A DNA stretch of 40,471 nt from Crocinitomicaceae bacterium (GCA_022448165.1 JAKVAS010000015.1:1-40471), one strand, 5' to 3'; counted from the stretch's first letter, positions 18,096-26,540 are shown. Made by a program: numbers and translations. Notes: generated by a model not told the origin, from the letters alone.

Positions 18096-19655
18096 ATGTC
18101 TAGCAAGGTAAATAGTGCACTATTTGATTTGGTTAAATCCATGTCAAAATCAGAAAAGAGATATTTTAAATTAATGTCTTCTCGTCATACGATTGGTGAT
18201 GAGAATAATTATGTACGTCTTTTTGATTTTCTTGATAAACAAGAAGAATATGATGAAGACAATTTATTTAAAAGTTTCAAAGGGGAAGCATTCCTTAATA
18301 GATTCTCCATCACAAAGAAGAGGTTGTATGATCATATCTTAGTATCGTTAGATTCGTTTCATTATACAGGTTCAATCGAAGCTCAACTATTCAAACAGTT
18401 GCATTCAGCGGATATTTTATTTGAAAAATCGCTTTATGATCAATGTAGGAGAATTCTTAGAAGTGCAGAGAAGTTAGCTGATAAGCATGAGCTACATGCA
18501 ATACTATCAATGATTAGTTCGAAGCAAAAGCGTTTGCTTGAAACTTCTGGATACTTAAATTCTAGTGGAAAGGTAATTAAAGAGGTTCTTAATAAGGATG
18601 AACGATATGTTAAAATTATCCAGCAGCAAGATTTACTTTGGTCGATTAAGAGTGAGTTTTTTTCTCTTTTGTCTAAGAAGGGGGTTGCTCGTTCAGATCA
18701 AGAAGTAGAGGATTATAAGAATATTTGTCGGCCAATTTTGGGTGAATTTGCAATTGTAGGTACTCGGAAATCATATTACCTATATCACCACATCTTAGGT
18801 GCTTATTTCTATGCTATTGGAGATATGAAGAGTTCGCTCCATCAACTCCAACTCAACCTAGATGAGATGAGGAAAAATGATCCTGTAAAGTCAGGGTATG
18901 AAAACCGTTATATTTCGATTCTTACGAATGCTATTTATATTTCGGATAAAATCGGAATGTATCGGGAGTCATTGATTTATTTGGGAGAATTGAAGCAATT
19001 TGCTTCTACTGTAAAATCAAATGAAGATTTATCGATTAAGTTGTTTTCAAGTATTAGTAGCATTGAATTAAGTATGTCGCTTAGAAAAGGAGAGTTTGAC
19101 ATAGCTAAAAAAACAGCAAAAGGAATTGAAGAAAGTCTTCGTCAGTATGAAGAAAAAGTGGTTCCAATTCGGCGGGCTTATCTTGAGTTTAAAATTGCAG
19201 TTGTGTACATAGGGCTCGGAGATTATTCAGAAGCTTTAAAGTGGATTAATCGGGTTTTAAATGATTCGGAATTAGATAAAACGGAGGATATTATTGGATT
19301 CACTCAGCTTTTAGACCTGCTTGTACATCTAGAGTTAGATCATAATAAGTTGTTACCTTATTCGTTTAAGAATACTCAGCGGTTTTTCAAGACAAGAAAT
19401 CGAATGTATAATTTTGAAAAAGTACTTCTACAGTTTATTAGTAAGCTGATTAAATGTGACAATCCGTTTGATCGTCAACAAATTTGGGGAGAAATGTATA
19501 ATGAGTTGGCGAATATCACTAATGATGATGTTTTTGAAAGTGTAGCTCTCGATTATTTTGATTTTCAGTCTTGGGCAGAATCTAAATTAAAAGGAAAGTC
19601 ATTTGACTTAATTGTACGTGAAAAGTACAATCGTCAAATGCGCACAGCTTCATAG
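18096..19655 (+). CDS. Large helical (TPR-like) protein of unknown function
   Basis: 519 residues, no signal peptide or membrane segment. The protein is almost wholly alpha-helical, with repeated helix pairs such as FEKSLYDQCRRILRSAEKLA and VVYIGLGDYSEALKWINRVL. The latter resembles a tetratricopeptide repeat. The N-terminus (LVKSMSKSEKRYFKLMSSR) resembles proteins I remember as conserved hypotheticals in Bacteroidota. It is a monocistronic gene between a terminator and convergent thiL. Probably a scaffold or protein-interaction protein; no function is assigned. Confidence 0.75.
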   Translation: MSSKVNSALFDLVKSMSKSEKRYFKLMSSRHTIGDENNYVRLFDFLDKQEEYDEDNLFKSFKGEAFLNRFSITKKRLYDHILVSLDSFHYTGSIEAQLFKQLHSADILFEKSLYDQCRRILRSAEKLADKHELHAILSMISSKQKRLLETSGYLNSSGKVIKEVLNKDERYVKIIQQQDLLWSIKSEFFSLLSKKGVARSDQEVEDYKNICRPILGEFAIVGTRKSYYLYHHILGAYFYAIGDMKSSLHQLQLNLDEMRKNDPVKSGYENRYISILTNAIYISDKIGMYRESLIYLGELKQFASTVKSNEDLSIKLFSSISSIELSMSLRKGEFDIAKKTAKGIEESLRQYEEKVVPIRRAYLEFKIAVVYIGLGDYSEALKWINRVLNDSELDKTEDIIGFTQLLDLLVHLELDHNKLLPYSFKNTQRFFKTRNRMYNFEKVLLQFISKLIKCDNPFDRQQIWGEMYNELANITNDDVFESVALDYFDFQSWAESKLKGKSFDLIVREKYNRQMRTAS

Positions 19656-19715
19656 CTTACCTTTAAAATATAGAGGGATATAGGGTGGTGTCTATCGTTT
19701 TTCAGATTTAGTACA

Positions 19716-20753
19716 TTACCCATTAAAATGATCCCATCCCTGTGCTTGAAGTTCGATTGCTGAACCATTCTTGTCAACGAAATAACGTCCATCATCTTCT
19801 GCAGTAATATGGCCAATAACGGTCATGTTTGGATTTCCTTTAATTTTATCGAAGTCATCTTGAGAAATCGTGAATAATAACTCATAATCTTCCCCACCGT
19901 TTAGAGCACATGTTGCGGGATCCATGTTGAATTCCAATGCTGCCATTGATGTCTTTCCGTCAATAGGAATTTTCTCATCATAAACATGACACCCAACTTT
20001 GCTGGAGGTACATATATGCATAATTTCCGAGGCTAATCCGTCTGAAATATCAATCATAGAAGTTGGAACAACGTCTAGATCTTTTAAAAATTGAATAATG
20101 TCCTGTCTTGCTTCAGGTTTTAATTGTCTTTCAATGATATAATCATTTCCGTCTAAGTCTGGTTGAATGTTCGGGTTTGCTTGAAAGACTTGCTTTTCTC
20201 TCTCGAGTATTTGGAGCCCGAGATATGCTCCTCCTAAATCGCCGCTGGCAACAAGTAAATCAAATTCCTTTGCACCAGATCGGTATGTGATTGATTCTTT
20301 TTTTGCACGACCTGTAGCCGTCACACTAATCATTAACCCTGAGAATGAGGAAGTAGTATCTCCTCCAACTAAATCAACATTGTAGACTTCGCAAGCTGAA
20401 CGAATTCCCTCGTATAATTCCTCTAATGCTTCTACAGGAAAACGATTAGAAACGGCGATAGAAACTGTGATTTGTTCTGCGACACCATTCATCGCACAAA
20501 TGTCCGAAATATTAACAGCAACGGCTTTGTACCCAAGATGTTTGAGTGGCATATACATTAAGTTGAAGTGAACGCCTTCTACTAACATATCTGTAGAAAT
20601 TAGCATTGCATCTTCTTCTGAAATAGAAATAACCGCTGCATCGTCACCGATTCCAAAGGAAGTTGATGCTTGTTTGTTTGAGAATTTTTCAGTCAGATGT
20701 TTGATTAATCCAAACTCTCCAAGGTCTCCTAATTCTGTACGCTTTTCACTCAT
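19716..20753 (-). CDS. thiL: Thiamine-monophosphate kinase
   Basis: Phosphorylates thiamine monophosphate to the active cofactor thiamine pyrophosphate. PurM-type ATP-grasp markers are in order: FGIGDDAAVI, STDMLVEGVHF, AVNISDICAMNG, LVGGDTTSS, MIDISDGLASEI and NGGEDYELLFT. The start chosen is ATG 20753 (MSEKRTELGDLGEFGLI); the track's 20798 start adds unrelated residues and crosses a promoter box. 345 residues, as usual. Convergent with the TPR-like gene and divergent from the DEAD-box gene. No TPP riboswitch is seen upstream, which is normal for a salvage/last-step gene. Confidence 0.95.
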   Translation of the reverse strand: MSEKRTELGDLGEFGLIKHLTEKFSNKQASTSFGIGDDAAVISISEEDAMLISTDMLVEGVHFNLMYMPLKHLGYKAVAVNISDICAMNGVAEQITVSIAVSNRFPVEALEELYEGIRSACEVYNVDLVGGDTTSSFSGLMISVTATGRAKKESITYRSGAKEFDLLVASGDLGGAYLGLQILEREKQVFQANPNIQPDLDGNDYIIERQLKPEARQDIIQFLKDLDVVPTSMIDISDGLASEIMHICTSSKVGCHVYDEKIPIDGKTSMAALEFNMDPATCALNGGEDYELLFTISQDDFDKIKGNPNMTVIGHITAEDDGRYFVDKNGSAIELQAQGWDHFNG

Positions 20754-20768
20754 GATCACAGTTTTTTG

Positions 20769-20776
20769 CAAAACTA
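20769..20776 (-). promoter_or_regulatory. -7 promoter box of thiL
   Basis: TAGTTTTG on the minus strand matches TAnnTTTG and would give a leader of about 10 nt to the ATG at 20753. No clear -33 element is seen. Confidence 0.45.
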
Positions 20777-20908
20777 CGAAAAGGTGTGCATGCAGCACCG
20801 ATTTTCAGAAATATTTCGTGTACCTTCGGGGAAATCATTTTTGCGAATAAAATTCGCTGGATTGGCCGAATCGACAGTAAGGTCGGGGAGAGCTGATCAC
20901 ATTCGTAG

Positions 20909-20916
20909 TAATTTTG
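20909..20916 (+). promoter_or_regulatory. -7 promoter box of the DEAD-box helicase gene
   Basis: TAATTTTG matches TAnnTTTG and lies 25 bp before the ATG at 20942. The -33 element is not clear. Confidence 0.45.
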
Positions 20917-20941
20917 ACGAATGATAGAATAAAAGAATAAC

Positions 20942-22195
20942 ATGGATACAAAGAAATTTTCGGAACTAAATCTTGATCCTCAATTGTTGGAAGCAATTTC
21001 CTACATGGGATTTGAAGACGCAACTCCAATTCAATCACAGGCAATTCCCTTAGTTCTTGAAGGGCGAGATGTTTTAGCTTGTGCACAAACAGGAACAGGA
21101 AAAACAGGAGCATTTTTGTTACCTATCTTGAATAAACTTGTTGGAAAAGAAGATACAAGTATCAATACATTAATTATCGTTCCAACTAGGGAACTTGCAG
21201 TGCAAATCGAACAACAAATACAAGGGTTCTCATATTTTATTTCAGCTGGATCCCATGCAGTATATGGAGGAGGGGACGGAAAGGACTGGCTGGTTCAAAA
21301 GGAAGTGTTGACGAAAGGAACAGATATCATTGTTGCAACCCCAGGAAAGTTGTTATCTCATTTGAAATTGGGATATGTGAAGTTTGATAAGGTTCAACAT
21401 TTGGTAATGGATGAAGCTGACCGCATGCTCGATATGGGGTTTATTGATGATTTGAAAAAGATCATTTCATATCTTCCGAAAAAGCATCAAACATTGATGT
21501 TTAGTGCGACTATGCCTAAAAGCATTCGTGAATTGGCAAAGCGTATTTTGCATAACCCTTCTGAAATCTCACTGTCAATTTCAAAGCCAGCAGCTGGTGT
21601 GGATCAAAAAGTATATTTGACATTTGATCCGCAGAAAATTGGCGTGTTATCGCATATTTTATCTGAACGGAAGCACTATGATAGTGTGATTATTTTTACT
21701 TCAACAAAAAGTAAAGTGTTTGATATTGTGAGAGCTTTGAAGAAGAGTGGCTTTCCAGCAAAGGGAATTTCATCAAGTTTGGAACAGAGTGAACGAGAAG
21801 AAGTTCTACGTGGTTTCCGTTCAAAACGAATTCGAATATTAGTAGCTACGGATGTAATGAGTCGTGGAATTGATATTAAGGAAATTAATATGGTTGTTAA
21901 TTTTGATGTGCCAAATGATGCAGAAGATTATGTTCACCGTGTGGGAAGAACAGCCCGAGCAAATACTAAAGGAGAAGCATTCTCTTTGGTAAATGAAAAG
22001 GATATGTATAAGCTTCGGAAAATTGAAGAATTGATCGACTCATCGGTTCCGAAATTACAGCCCCCTGAAGATTTGGGAGCTGGGCCTGAGTGGAGAGAGG
22101 GAGCCCCAAAAAAGAAACGAAAGAATTTTAAAAAGCCTTACAAGGGGAAGAAGAAAGGTAATTATAAGAAACAGTCAGGTGTGCCTAAAAAATAG
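20942..22195 (+). CDS. DEAD-box ATP-dependent RNA helicase (RhlE-like)
   Basis: Unwinds short RNA duplexes in ribosome assembly or RNA decay. All helicase motifs are present: Q motif region (DATPIQSQAIPLVL), Walker A AQTGTGKTGAF, PTRELAVQ, TPGKLL, DEAD in VMDEADRMLDMGF, SAT in FSATMP, IIFTSTKSK, VATDVMSRGIDI and HRVGRTAR. The C-terminal 40 residues are very basic (KKKRKNFKKPYKGKKKG), an RNA-binding tail common in this group. 417 residues. rlmF follows after 6 nt, so both probably belong to one ribosome-biogenesis operon. Confidence 0.94.
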   Translation: MDTKKFSELNLDPQLLEAISYMGFEDATPIQSQAIPLVLEGRDVLACAQTGTGKTGAFLLPILNKLVGKEDTSINTLIIVPTRELAVQIEQQIQGFSYFISAGSHAVYGGGDGKDWLVQKEVLTKGTDIIVATPGKLLSHLKLGYVKFDKVQHLVMDEADRMLDMGFIDDLKKIISYLPKKHQTLMFSATMPKSIRELAKRILHNPSEISLSISKPAAGVDQKVYLTFDPQKIGVLSHILSERKHYDSVIIFTSTKSKVFDIVRALKKSGFPAKGISSSLEQSEREEVLRGFRSKRIRILVATDVMSRGIDIKEINMVVNFDVPNDAEDYVHRVGRTARANTKGEAFSLVNEKDMYKLRKIEELIDSSVPKLQPPEDLGAGPEWREGAPKKKRKNFKKPYKGKKKGNYKKQSGVPKK

Positions 22196-22201
22196 GATAA
22201 A

Positions 22202-23173
22202 ATGGCAATTGAAAGGAAAGGGAAACAGCAAACGAAATCGAGTTTACACCCTAGAAATAAACATAGAGAGCGTTATGATTTAGCGCGTTTAGGTGAGGTG
22301 TGTCCTGAACTGAAGTCTTTTGTTAAACCAAATAAATTTGGAGATGAATCGATTGATTTTGCTGACCCAGTAGCAGTGAAATTTTTGAATCGTGCATTGC
22401 TTGAAGTGCATTACGAAATTACTAATTGGGATATTCCAGAGGGATATCTTTGCCCGCCAATTCCAGGTCGAGCTGATTATATTCATCACGTTTCCGAGTT
22501 GTTATGCCAAAGTAATTTTGGTGTTATTCCGATAGGTGAAAATGTTGTAGCCATGGATGTTGGAGTAGGTGCTAGTTGTGTTTATCCAATTATTGGACAT
22601 TATGAATATGGTTGGTCGTTTATAGGTTCTGATATTGATCGAAAATCAATCGATTCGGCGCAGGCCATTTTAGATCAAAATGAAAAGGTTAGTTCGTTTG
22701 TTTCTTTGAGATATCAGAAGGATAAAAGTGATATTTTTTACGGAATACTAAATCGTGATGAAAAAATAGATGTTTCGATTTGTAATCCGCCATTTCATAT
22801 TTCGGCAGATGAAGCCCGAAAAGGAGCTGTCAGAAAGGTTAAGAATCTTACAGGAAATAAACCGTTGAACCCTACATTGAATTTTGGAGGAATGTCAAAT
22901 GAACTATGGTGTGATGGAGGAGAACGTAAGTTTATTCGAAATATCGTTCACCAGAGTCGCAAATTTGCAGATAATTGTTTTTGGTTTACAACATTAGTTT
23001 CGAAGCAATCTAACTTGAAAAACATTTACGACATGTTAGATCAGATTGGGGCGAGAGAAGTGAAGACAATTCCAATGGGACAAGGGAATAAGGTGAGCCG
23101 TATTGTTGCTTGGACTTTTTTATCGCCTAAAAAACGAGTTGATTGGGGTAAAGAACGTTGGGGAAGAAAGTAG
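22202..23173 (+). CDS. rlmF: 23S rRNA (adenine-1618-N6)-methyltransferase
   Basis: Methylates A1618 of 23S rRNA using S-adenosylmethionine. The family N-terminus SSLHPRNKHRERYDL is present, with an S-adenosylmethionine site at AMDVGVGASCVYP and the amino-methyltransferase motif NPPF in CNPPFHISADEARKG. 323 residues, typical. It starts 6 nt after the helicase stop. The 3' end converges on the ferredoxin gene with a gap of 6 nt. Confidence 0.95.
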   Translation: MAIERKGKQQTKSSLHPRNKHRERYDLARLGEVCPELKSFVKPNKFGDESIDFADPVAVKFLNRALLEVHYEITNWDIPEGYLCPPIPGRADYIHHVSELLCQSNFGVIPIGENVVAMDVGVGASCVYPIIGHYEYGWSFIGSDIDRKSIDSAQAILDQNEKVSSFVSLRYQKDKSDIFYGILNRDEKIDVSICNPPFHISADEARKGAVRKVKNLTGNKPLNPTLNFGGMSNELWCDGGERKFIRNIVHQSRKFADNCFWFTTLVSKQSNLKNIYDMLDQIGAREVKTIPMGQGNKVSRIVAWTFLSPKKRVDWGKERWGRK

Positions 23174-23179
23174 GTTAGG

Positions 23180-23512
23180 CTACATGTGTTTTCGTGAATC
23201 AATAATTTCCCAATGATTCTTATGTAGAGAAGAATTAAGGGGAATTTGACAAGCTAATCGTAATTCTGTCCAATTATTGATTTTTATCTCCTGTAGTTTT
23301 TGCATTTCTGGAGTTTCAATATCAATTTGAGGATTCCCTTTGAGTAATCTCACAGCGCAGGTTCCGCACCAAGCGCGACCTTTGCAGTCACCGATACTTG
23401 TAATTATATGGTCCTTTATTAATTCCAATAAACTTGGATATTCATTCTTTTTATAGTTTAACGAATAGGAATTTCCGAAAGAGTCGGTGATTTGTATTGT
23501 TTCACTTGTCAT
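23180..23512 (-). CDS. [2Fe-2S] ferredoxin
   Basis: Plant-type 2Fe-2S electron carrier of 110 residues. Cluster ligands are visible as GDCKGRAWCGTCAV (C-x5-C-x2-C) and a distal Cys in RLACQI. Its ATG overlaps the last 11 nt of the truncated-haemoglobin gene, so the two are translated together. The pairing suggests it supplies electrons to the haemoglobin for nitric-oxide dioxygenation, doing the job of the reductase domain in flavohaemoglobins. That partnership is inference. C-x5-C spacing is slightly longer than the usual C-x4-C. Confidence 0.87.
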   Translation of the reverse strand: MTSETIQITDSFGNSYSLNYKKNEYPSLLELIKDHIITSIGDCKGRAWCGTCAVRLLKGNPQIDIETPEMQKLQEIKINNWTELRLACQIPLNSSLHKNHWEIIDSRKHM

Positions 23513-23918
23513 TTTGGATATTGATTTTATTTGGTCGCGCGTTCCAAATTGCTAAGAATTGTCCTGTGGCTATTCCCCTTGCAGCGTTTTTCGCTCTATC
23601 TGCAAGATCACCTGTGAACAATTCGTCAATGGTCGAAAACCAAAGATGTAACCAACGACCAAAATGTTCTTGTTCAATAGAGTGATTTGTTGTATTGTCC
23701 ATGTTTTGATGTGCCTTGACTGGATTTCCTTTGAACTTTGGGACGCCGAGTAATGTAGTCTCCCAAAAATCAGTTAATTTACTAATGTGACTTGGCCATT
23801 TTTCAATTGGAATCATTTTATGAAAGAATGGGCCGATCAGTTCGTCTTTTCTGACCTTCGTATAGAAAGAATCAACGAGGTTTTTAATGTCCTTTCTTGT
23901 AGTAATCTCTGATACCAT
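23502..23918 (-). CDS. Group III truncated haemoglobin
   Basis: Small haem protein of 138 residues, likely binding O2/NO. Group III signatures are GPFFHKMIPIEKWPSHISKL, TDFWETTLLG, FKGNPVKAHQN and EHFGRWLHLWFSTIDELF; the proximal His is probably the one in the KAHQN region. It starts 2 nt after the small membrane-protein gene and overlaps the ferredoxin gene. With ric across the divergent promoter, the locus looks like a nitric-oxide stress response. Confidence 0.88.
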   Translation of the reverse strand: MVSEITTRKDIKNLVDSFYTKVRKDELIGPFFHKMIPIEKWPSHISKLTDFWETTLLGVPKFKGNPVKAHQNMDNTTNHSIEQEHFGRWLHLWFSTIDELFTGDLADRAKNAARGIATGQFLAIWNARPNKINIQNDK

Positions 23919-23920
23919 AT

Positions 23921-24226
23921 TTATGGGATTAGAGCTAATGAAACAATGGTTCCAATGATACTTATAAGTAGTGTTGCTACAAAGCCTAGGAGTACGTATT
24001 TCATTGGTGCTTGGGCAACAACCAAAGCATTTGAGCCCATGTTGATTGCGGCAACTAATGAAAGTAATATTGTGTTTATAGTAGAGTCATTTTGACAAAT
24101 AAAGCAAATCGCTATTGAGCCGCAGATACTTTGTGAGGTAATGATAATTGCTAACCATCCTAATCGAGTCTGTTCAGCTTTTTCTAAAATTGCTACTCTT
24201 CCTTCCTGTGTTAGTATGTTCATCAT
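23921..24226 (-). CDS. Small integral membrane protein of the haemoglobin operon
   Basis: 101 residues with three predicted transmembrane helices (about LGWLAIIITSQSICGSIAI, TILLSLVAAINMGSNALVV and YVLLGFVATLLISIIGTI). No family recognised. The gene begins ATGATG, so 24226 or 24223 could be the start. It is first in a tight three-gene operon with truncated haemoglobin and ferredoxin, which suggests a link to respiration or nitric-oxide handling. Confidence 0.7.
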   Translation of the reverse strand: MMNILTQEGRVAILEKAEQTRLGWLAIIITSQSICGSIAICFICQNDSTINTILLSLVAAINMGSNALVVAQAPMKYVLLGFVATLLISIIGTIVSLALIP

Positions 24227-24248
24227 GTCTATATGTATTTGTTTTAGT

Positions 24249-24256
24249 CAAAATTA
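24249..24256 (-). promoter_or_regulatory. -7 promoter box of the haemoglobin operon
   Basis: TAATTTTG on the minus strand matches TAnnTTTG; start predicted near 24244, 18 nt before the ATG. No -33 box is visible, but an activator-type palindrome is centred about 41.5 bp upstream of the predicted start. Confidence 0.5.
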
Positions 24257-24277
24257 GAGGATGATTATTGGGAATTT

Positions 24278-24293
24278 CATGATGTATGTCATG
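24278..24293. promoter_or_regulatory. CRP/FNR-type palindrome between divergent nitrosative-stress genes
   Basis: CATGA-N6-TCATG has the TGA-N6-TCA core and spacing of CRP/FNR-family operators. Its centre (24285.5) is about -41.5 for the minus-strand operon, the classic class II activator position, and about -92 for ric. Confidence 0.5.
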
Positions 24294-24364
24294 TCTAATA
24301 ATTCAACGCTAATTAGTTCGGTTAACTATGATTTACCTCATAAAGATGTTGAGTGGCTGCGCGG

Positions 24365-24372
24365 TACCTTTG
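24365..24372 (+). promoter_or_regulatory. -7 promoter box of ric
   Basis: TACCTTTG matches TAnnTTTG; start expected near 24377, 34 nt before the ric ATG. There is no clear -33 element, which fits activator dependence. Confidence 0.45.
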
Positions 24373-24388
24373 AAATAAGGAATAGTTT

Positions 24389-24427
24389 ATGAAGATTAAA
24401 AGAAATAGATATGAACATAGAGAGTAA
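24389..24427 (+). CDS. Possible 12-residue upstream ORF overlapping the ric start
   Basis: ATG 24389, with AAGG 8 nt upstream, opens a 12-codon basic peptide (MKIKRNRYEHRE) in another frame. It ends 17 nt inside ric. It has a better Shine-Dalgarno sequence than ric itself, so it could couple or damp ric translation. It may be a chance ORF. Confidence 0.25.
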   Translation: MKIKRNRYEHRE

Positions 24428-25136
24428 GCAAAGTATCGGGGAAATTGTCGCAGGTAATTATAGAGCGGCAACTGTATTTAAAGCGCACGGTATTGATTTT
24501 TGTTGTAAAGGGAATAGGAGTATTTTCGAGGTGTGTGAGTCAAACGGAATTGATGAAAGTCAATTGATCCATGAATTATATACTCATTTGAATAAAATTA
24601 ATGCTGACAGTATTGGTTATCAGCATTGGCCACTCGATTTGTTAGCAGATTACATTGAACGAAAGCACCATGTGTATGTGGAAGCTAAGAGCATAGAGAT
24701 TAAAGAATATTTGAGTAAACTTTGTAGTGTTCACGGACGTGCTCACCCAGAATTAATATTGATAAATGATCTTTTTGTAGCTGCTTCAAAAGATTTGGCT
24801 GTGCATATGAAAAAAGAGGAACTTGTTTTGTTTCCATTTGTTAGGAGGCTTCAAAGGGCGGTTGATTCGGGAGAGCAATTTCAATTTTCTAGTTTCGGTG
24901 GAGTGGAAAACCCCATTGAAGTTATGAAGCAGGATCATGATAATGAGGGGGAGCGTTTTCGACAGATTGCTAGACTTAGTAATGATTATTCAGTCCCTGA
25001 AGATGGTTGCAATACGTATGGAGTTGCGTATGCATTACTCAAGGAATTTGAAGATGATTTGCATCTCCACATCCATTTAGAGAATAATATTCTTTTTCCT
25101 AAGGTGTTGGAGATGGAGAAAGTTTATTTGAAGTAG
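24411..25136 (+). CDS. ric: Iron-sulfur cluster repair di-iron protein (RIC/ScdA/YtfE)
   Basis: Cytosolic di-iron protein that restores Fe-S clusters damaged by nitric oxide or oxidants. The N-terminal ScdA domain has GIDFCCKGN (paired Cys). The hemerythrin-like four-helix domain carries the iron-ligand His/Glu set: RKHHVYVE, HGRAHPEL, HMKKEELVLFPF, QDHDNEGERF and HLHIHLENNILFP. 241 residues, standard. It is divergent from the truncated-haemoglobin operon across 184 bp containing a CRP/FNR-type palindrome, which supports nitrosative-stress control. Confidence 0.94.
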   Translation: MNIESKQSIGEIVAGNYRAATVFKAHGIDFCCKGNRSIFEVCESNGIDESQLIHELYTHLNKINADSIGYQHWPLDLLADYIERKHHVYVEAKSIEIKEYLSKLCSVHGRAHPELILINDLFVAASKDLAVHMKKEELVLFPFVRRLQRAVDSGEQFQFSSFGGVENPIEVMKQDHDNEGERFRQIARLSNDYSVPEDGCNTYGVAYALLKEFEDDLHLHIHLENNILFPKVLEMEKVYLK

Positions 25137-25519
25137 AAATAGAGACGATTTTGTATGTTTCTTCTATTTTTTGATGTAAAGCTTCGTTGTATTCAGCGGA
25201 GCTTTATTGGTTCGTATGATAGTGATTGTTAGTTTGTATTAAGAAGGTTGATTCCTATTGTTTCTAATTAAATAATGTTCACGTCTCGCCAGTCGTCATA
25301 GAATTTTATAGTACTTTGAAAGATGTGACATTCATTTTATTTGTTGAAGCAATTATTGATTTCACTCTTCTTTGCGTTTAGCCTATTTGATAACACTACG
25401 TACAATTTCGGCCAAAAGCGTTGATTGCAAATAGTTTTTAGAATTGTCCACCACCTTTGGAAGAATGGTCTATTCAAACGCTTCTTTTAGTTCCGCTATA
25501 CTTGTCCTTGAAGTTTTAT
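25137..25519. other. 383-bp intergenic region with possible gene tail and boundary-like motif
   Basis: No full gene. A weak hairpin (AAAGCT/AGCTTT near 25178-25206) may end ric. On the minus strand, directly after the next gene, an alternative frame encodes a protein-like tail (TSIAELKEAFE, stop at 25470). It is followed by a GC-richer patch (GGCCGAAATTGTACGTAG) that differs from its surroundings. Confidence 0.3.
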
Positions 25520-25927
25520 TTAATTTTCTCCTCCTTTATTGAATCTCTTTTTTGTCAAGGTAAGAAACTCGGTTAGGGTAACTACCGAAATTGAAATTAA
25601 TATTATTGCGATTGACTCCCTTATTAATGAACTAAAATCTCCGAACACCAACCAAGTAATCATCACGTAGCAAGTTGATACTGCACTAGTAATTAAGAAG
25701 GCTAGGTAACTTCTTAAAGCTCTTTTTGTGAAGTACCAATTCTTGAATAACCAGTTTAAGATAAATCCAGAGCAAAGTGCTAAAACGAATAATGGAAGAT
25801 AAAGGATAGTAATTAGAAAAAATAAACTGCCTAAATCACCTTCAGTTTTGTCAAGAATAACACCAATTATGACGAATAAGATCAGGACTATTAACGGACT
25901 TATGGCCGCCATTTTACATCGATTCAT
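25520..25927 (-). CDS. Hypothetical integral membrane protein, four helices
   Basis: 135 residues with four predicted transmembrane segments (about ISPLIVLILFVIIGVIL, FFLITILYLPLFVLALC, YLAFLITSAVSTCYVMITW and SIAIILISISVVTLTEFL) and a basic C-terminal tail (LTKKRFNKGGEN). No family recognised. It stands alone with long AT-rich spacers on both sides. Confidence 0.6.
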   Translation of the reverse strand: MNRCKMAAISPLIVLILFVIIGVILDKTEGDLGSLFFLITILYLPLFVLALCSGFILNWLFKNWYFTKRALRSYLAFLITSAVSTCYVMITWLVFGDFSSLIRESIAIILISISVVTLTEFLTLTKKRFNKGGEN

Positions 25928-26072
25928 TTCGAAATTTTCAAAATTATATGATTAAGTAGAGTTAAAAGTAACCAATTATTGAGGCATAAGACTAAATAGA
26001 ACTTGTTAGCTCTCTATAATGTGCTAGATATAAAGGGGGGAGTGCGTTTTAGGTGGTTTTATTTGTAGTTTG

Positions 26073-26540
26073 TTATTTTTCCATTTCATATCGATCCAAA
26101 GATTCGGAATAGAATTTGGGCTTTATGTTGATTACTTTGAATCCGTATTTTTCGAAGAAAGGAGCAATATCTTGTGTTGTCGCCAAACATATCTTCTTGT
26201 CTGGGAAGTTTTGAGAAATAGATTTGATTCTATACTCAAGTAACTTTTTACCATATCCCAATTTTTGAAATTTACGATTGACCATTCCCCAAGAAAGGTA
26301 TACTTCATTCGATTTTTCTACAAGTAAGTATCCTGCACAACCGAGAATATCGTTGTTATTTTCTAGTATGAAATAGTATTCTTTTTCAGAAACAGTGTAA
26401 GCTGACAATCCTTTTTCTTGTGCTACCAACCATTCTTTAAAAAGAGCGATCTCCTCGATTGCAAAAAAATCTGGTGTGTTACTATTAATTATTTCCATAC
26501 AAGCCGCATGGTCTTTTTTCTGATATTTTCTAATATTCAT
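26073..26540 (-). CDS. GNAT-family N-acetyltransferase
   Basis: Acetyl-CoA-dependent acyltransferase of about 155 residues, acceptor unknown. The core includes beta strands ILGCAGYLLVE and EVYLSWGMV, and the acetyl-CoA loop RKFQKLGYGKKLLEYRI (Q/RxxGxG/A-type). The C-terminal strand APFFEKYGFKVIN is the usual GNAT ending. ATG 26540 (MNIRKYQKKDHAACMEI) is the natural start; the track's 26633 adds 31 unlikely residues. Monocistronic. Confidence 0.85.
   Translation of the reverse strand: MNIRKYQKKDHAACMEIINSNTPDFFAIEEIALFKEWLVAQEKGLSAYTVSEKEYYFILENNNDILGCAGYLLVEKSNEVYLSWGMVNRKFQKLGYGKKLLEYRIKSISQNFPDKKICLATTQDIAPFFEKYGFKVINIKPKFYSESLDRYEMEK

Noticed and set aside
20754-20941. TPP riboswitch upstream of thiL
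   Set aside because: No thi-box-like sequence is seen, and a promoter box leaves only about 10 nt of leader.
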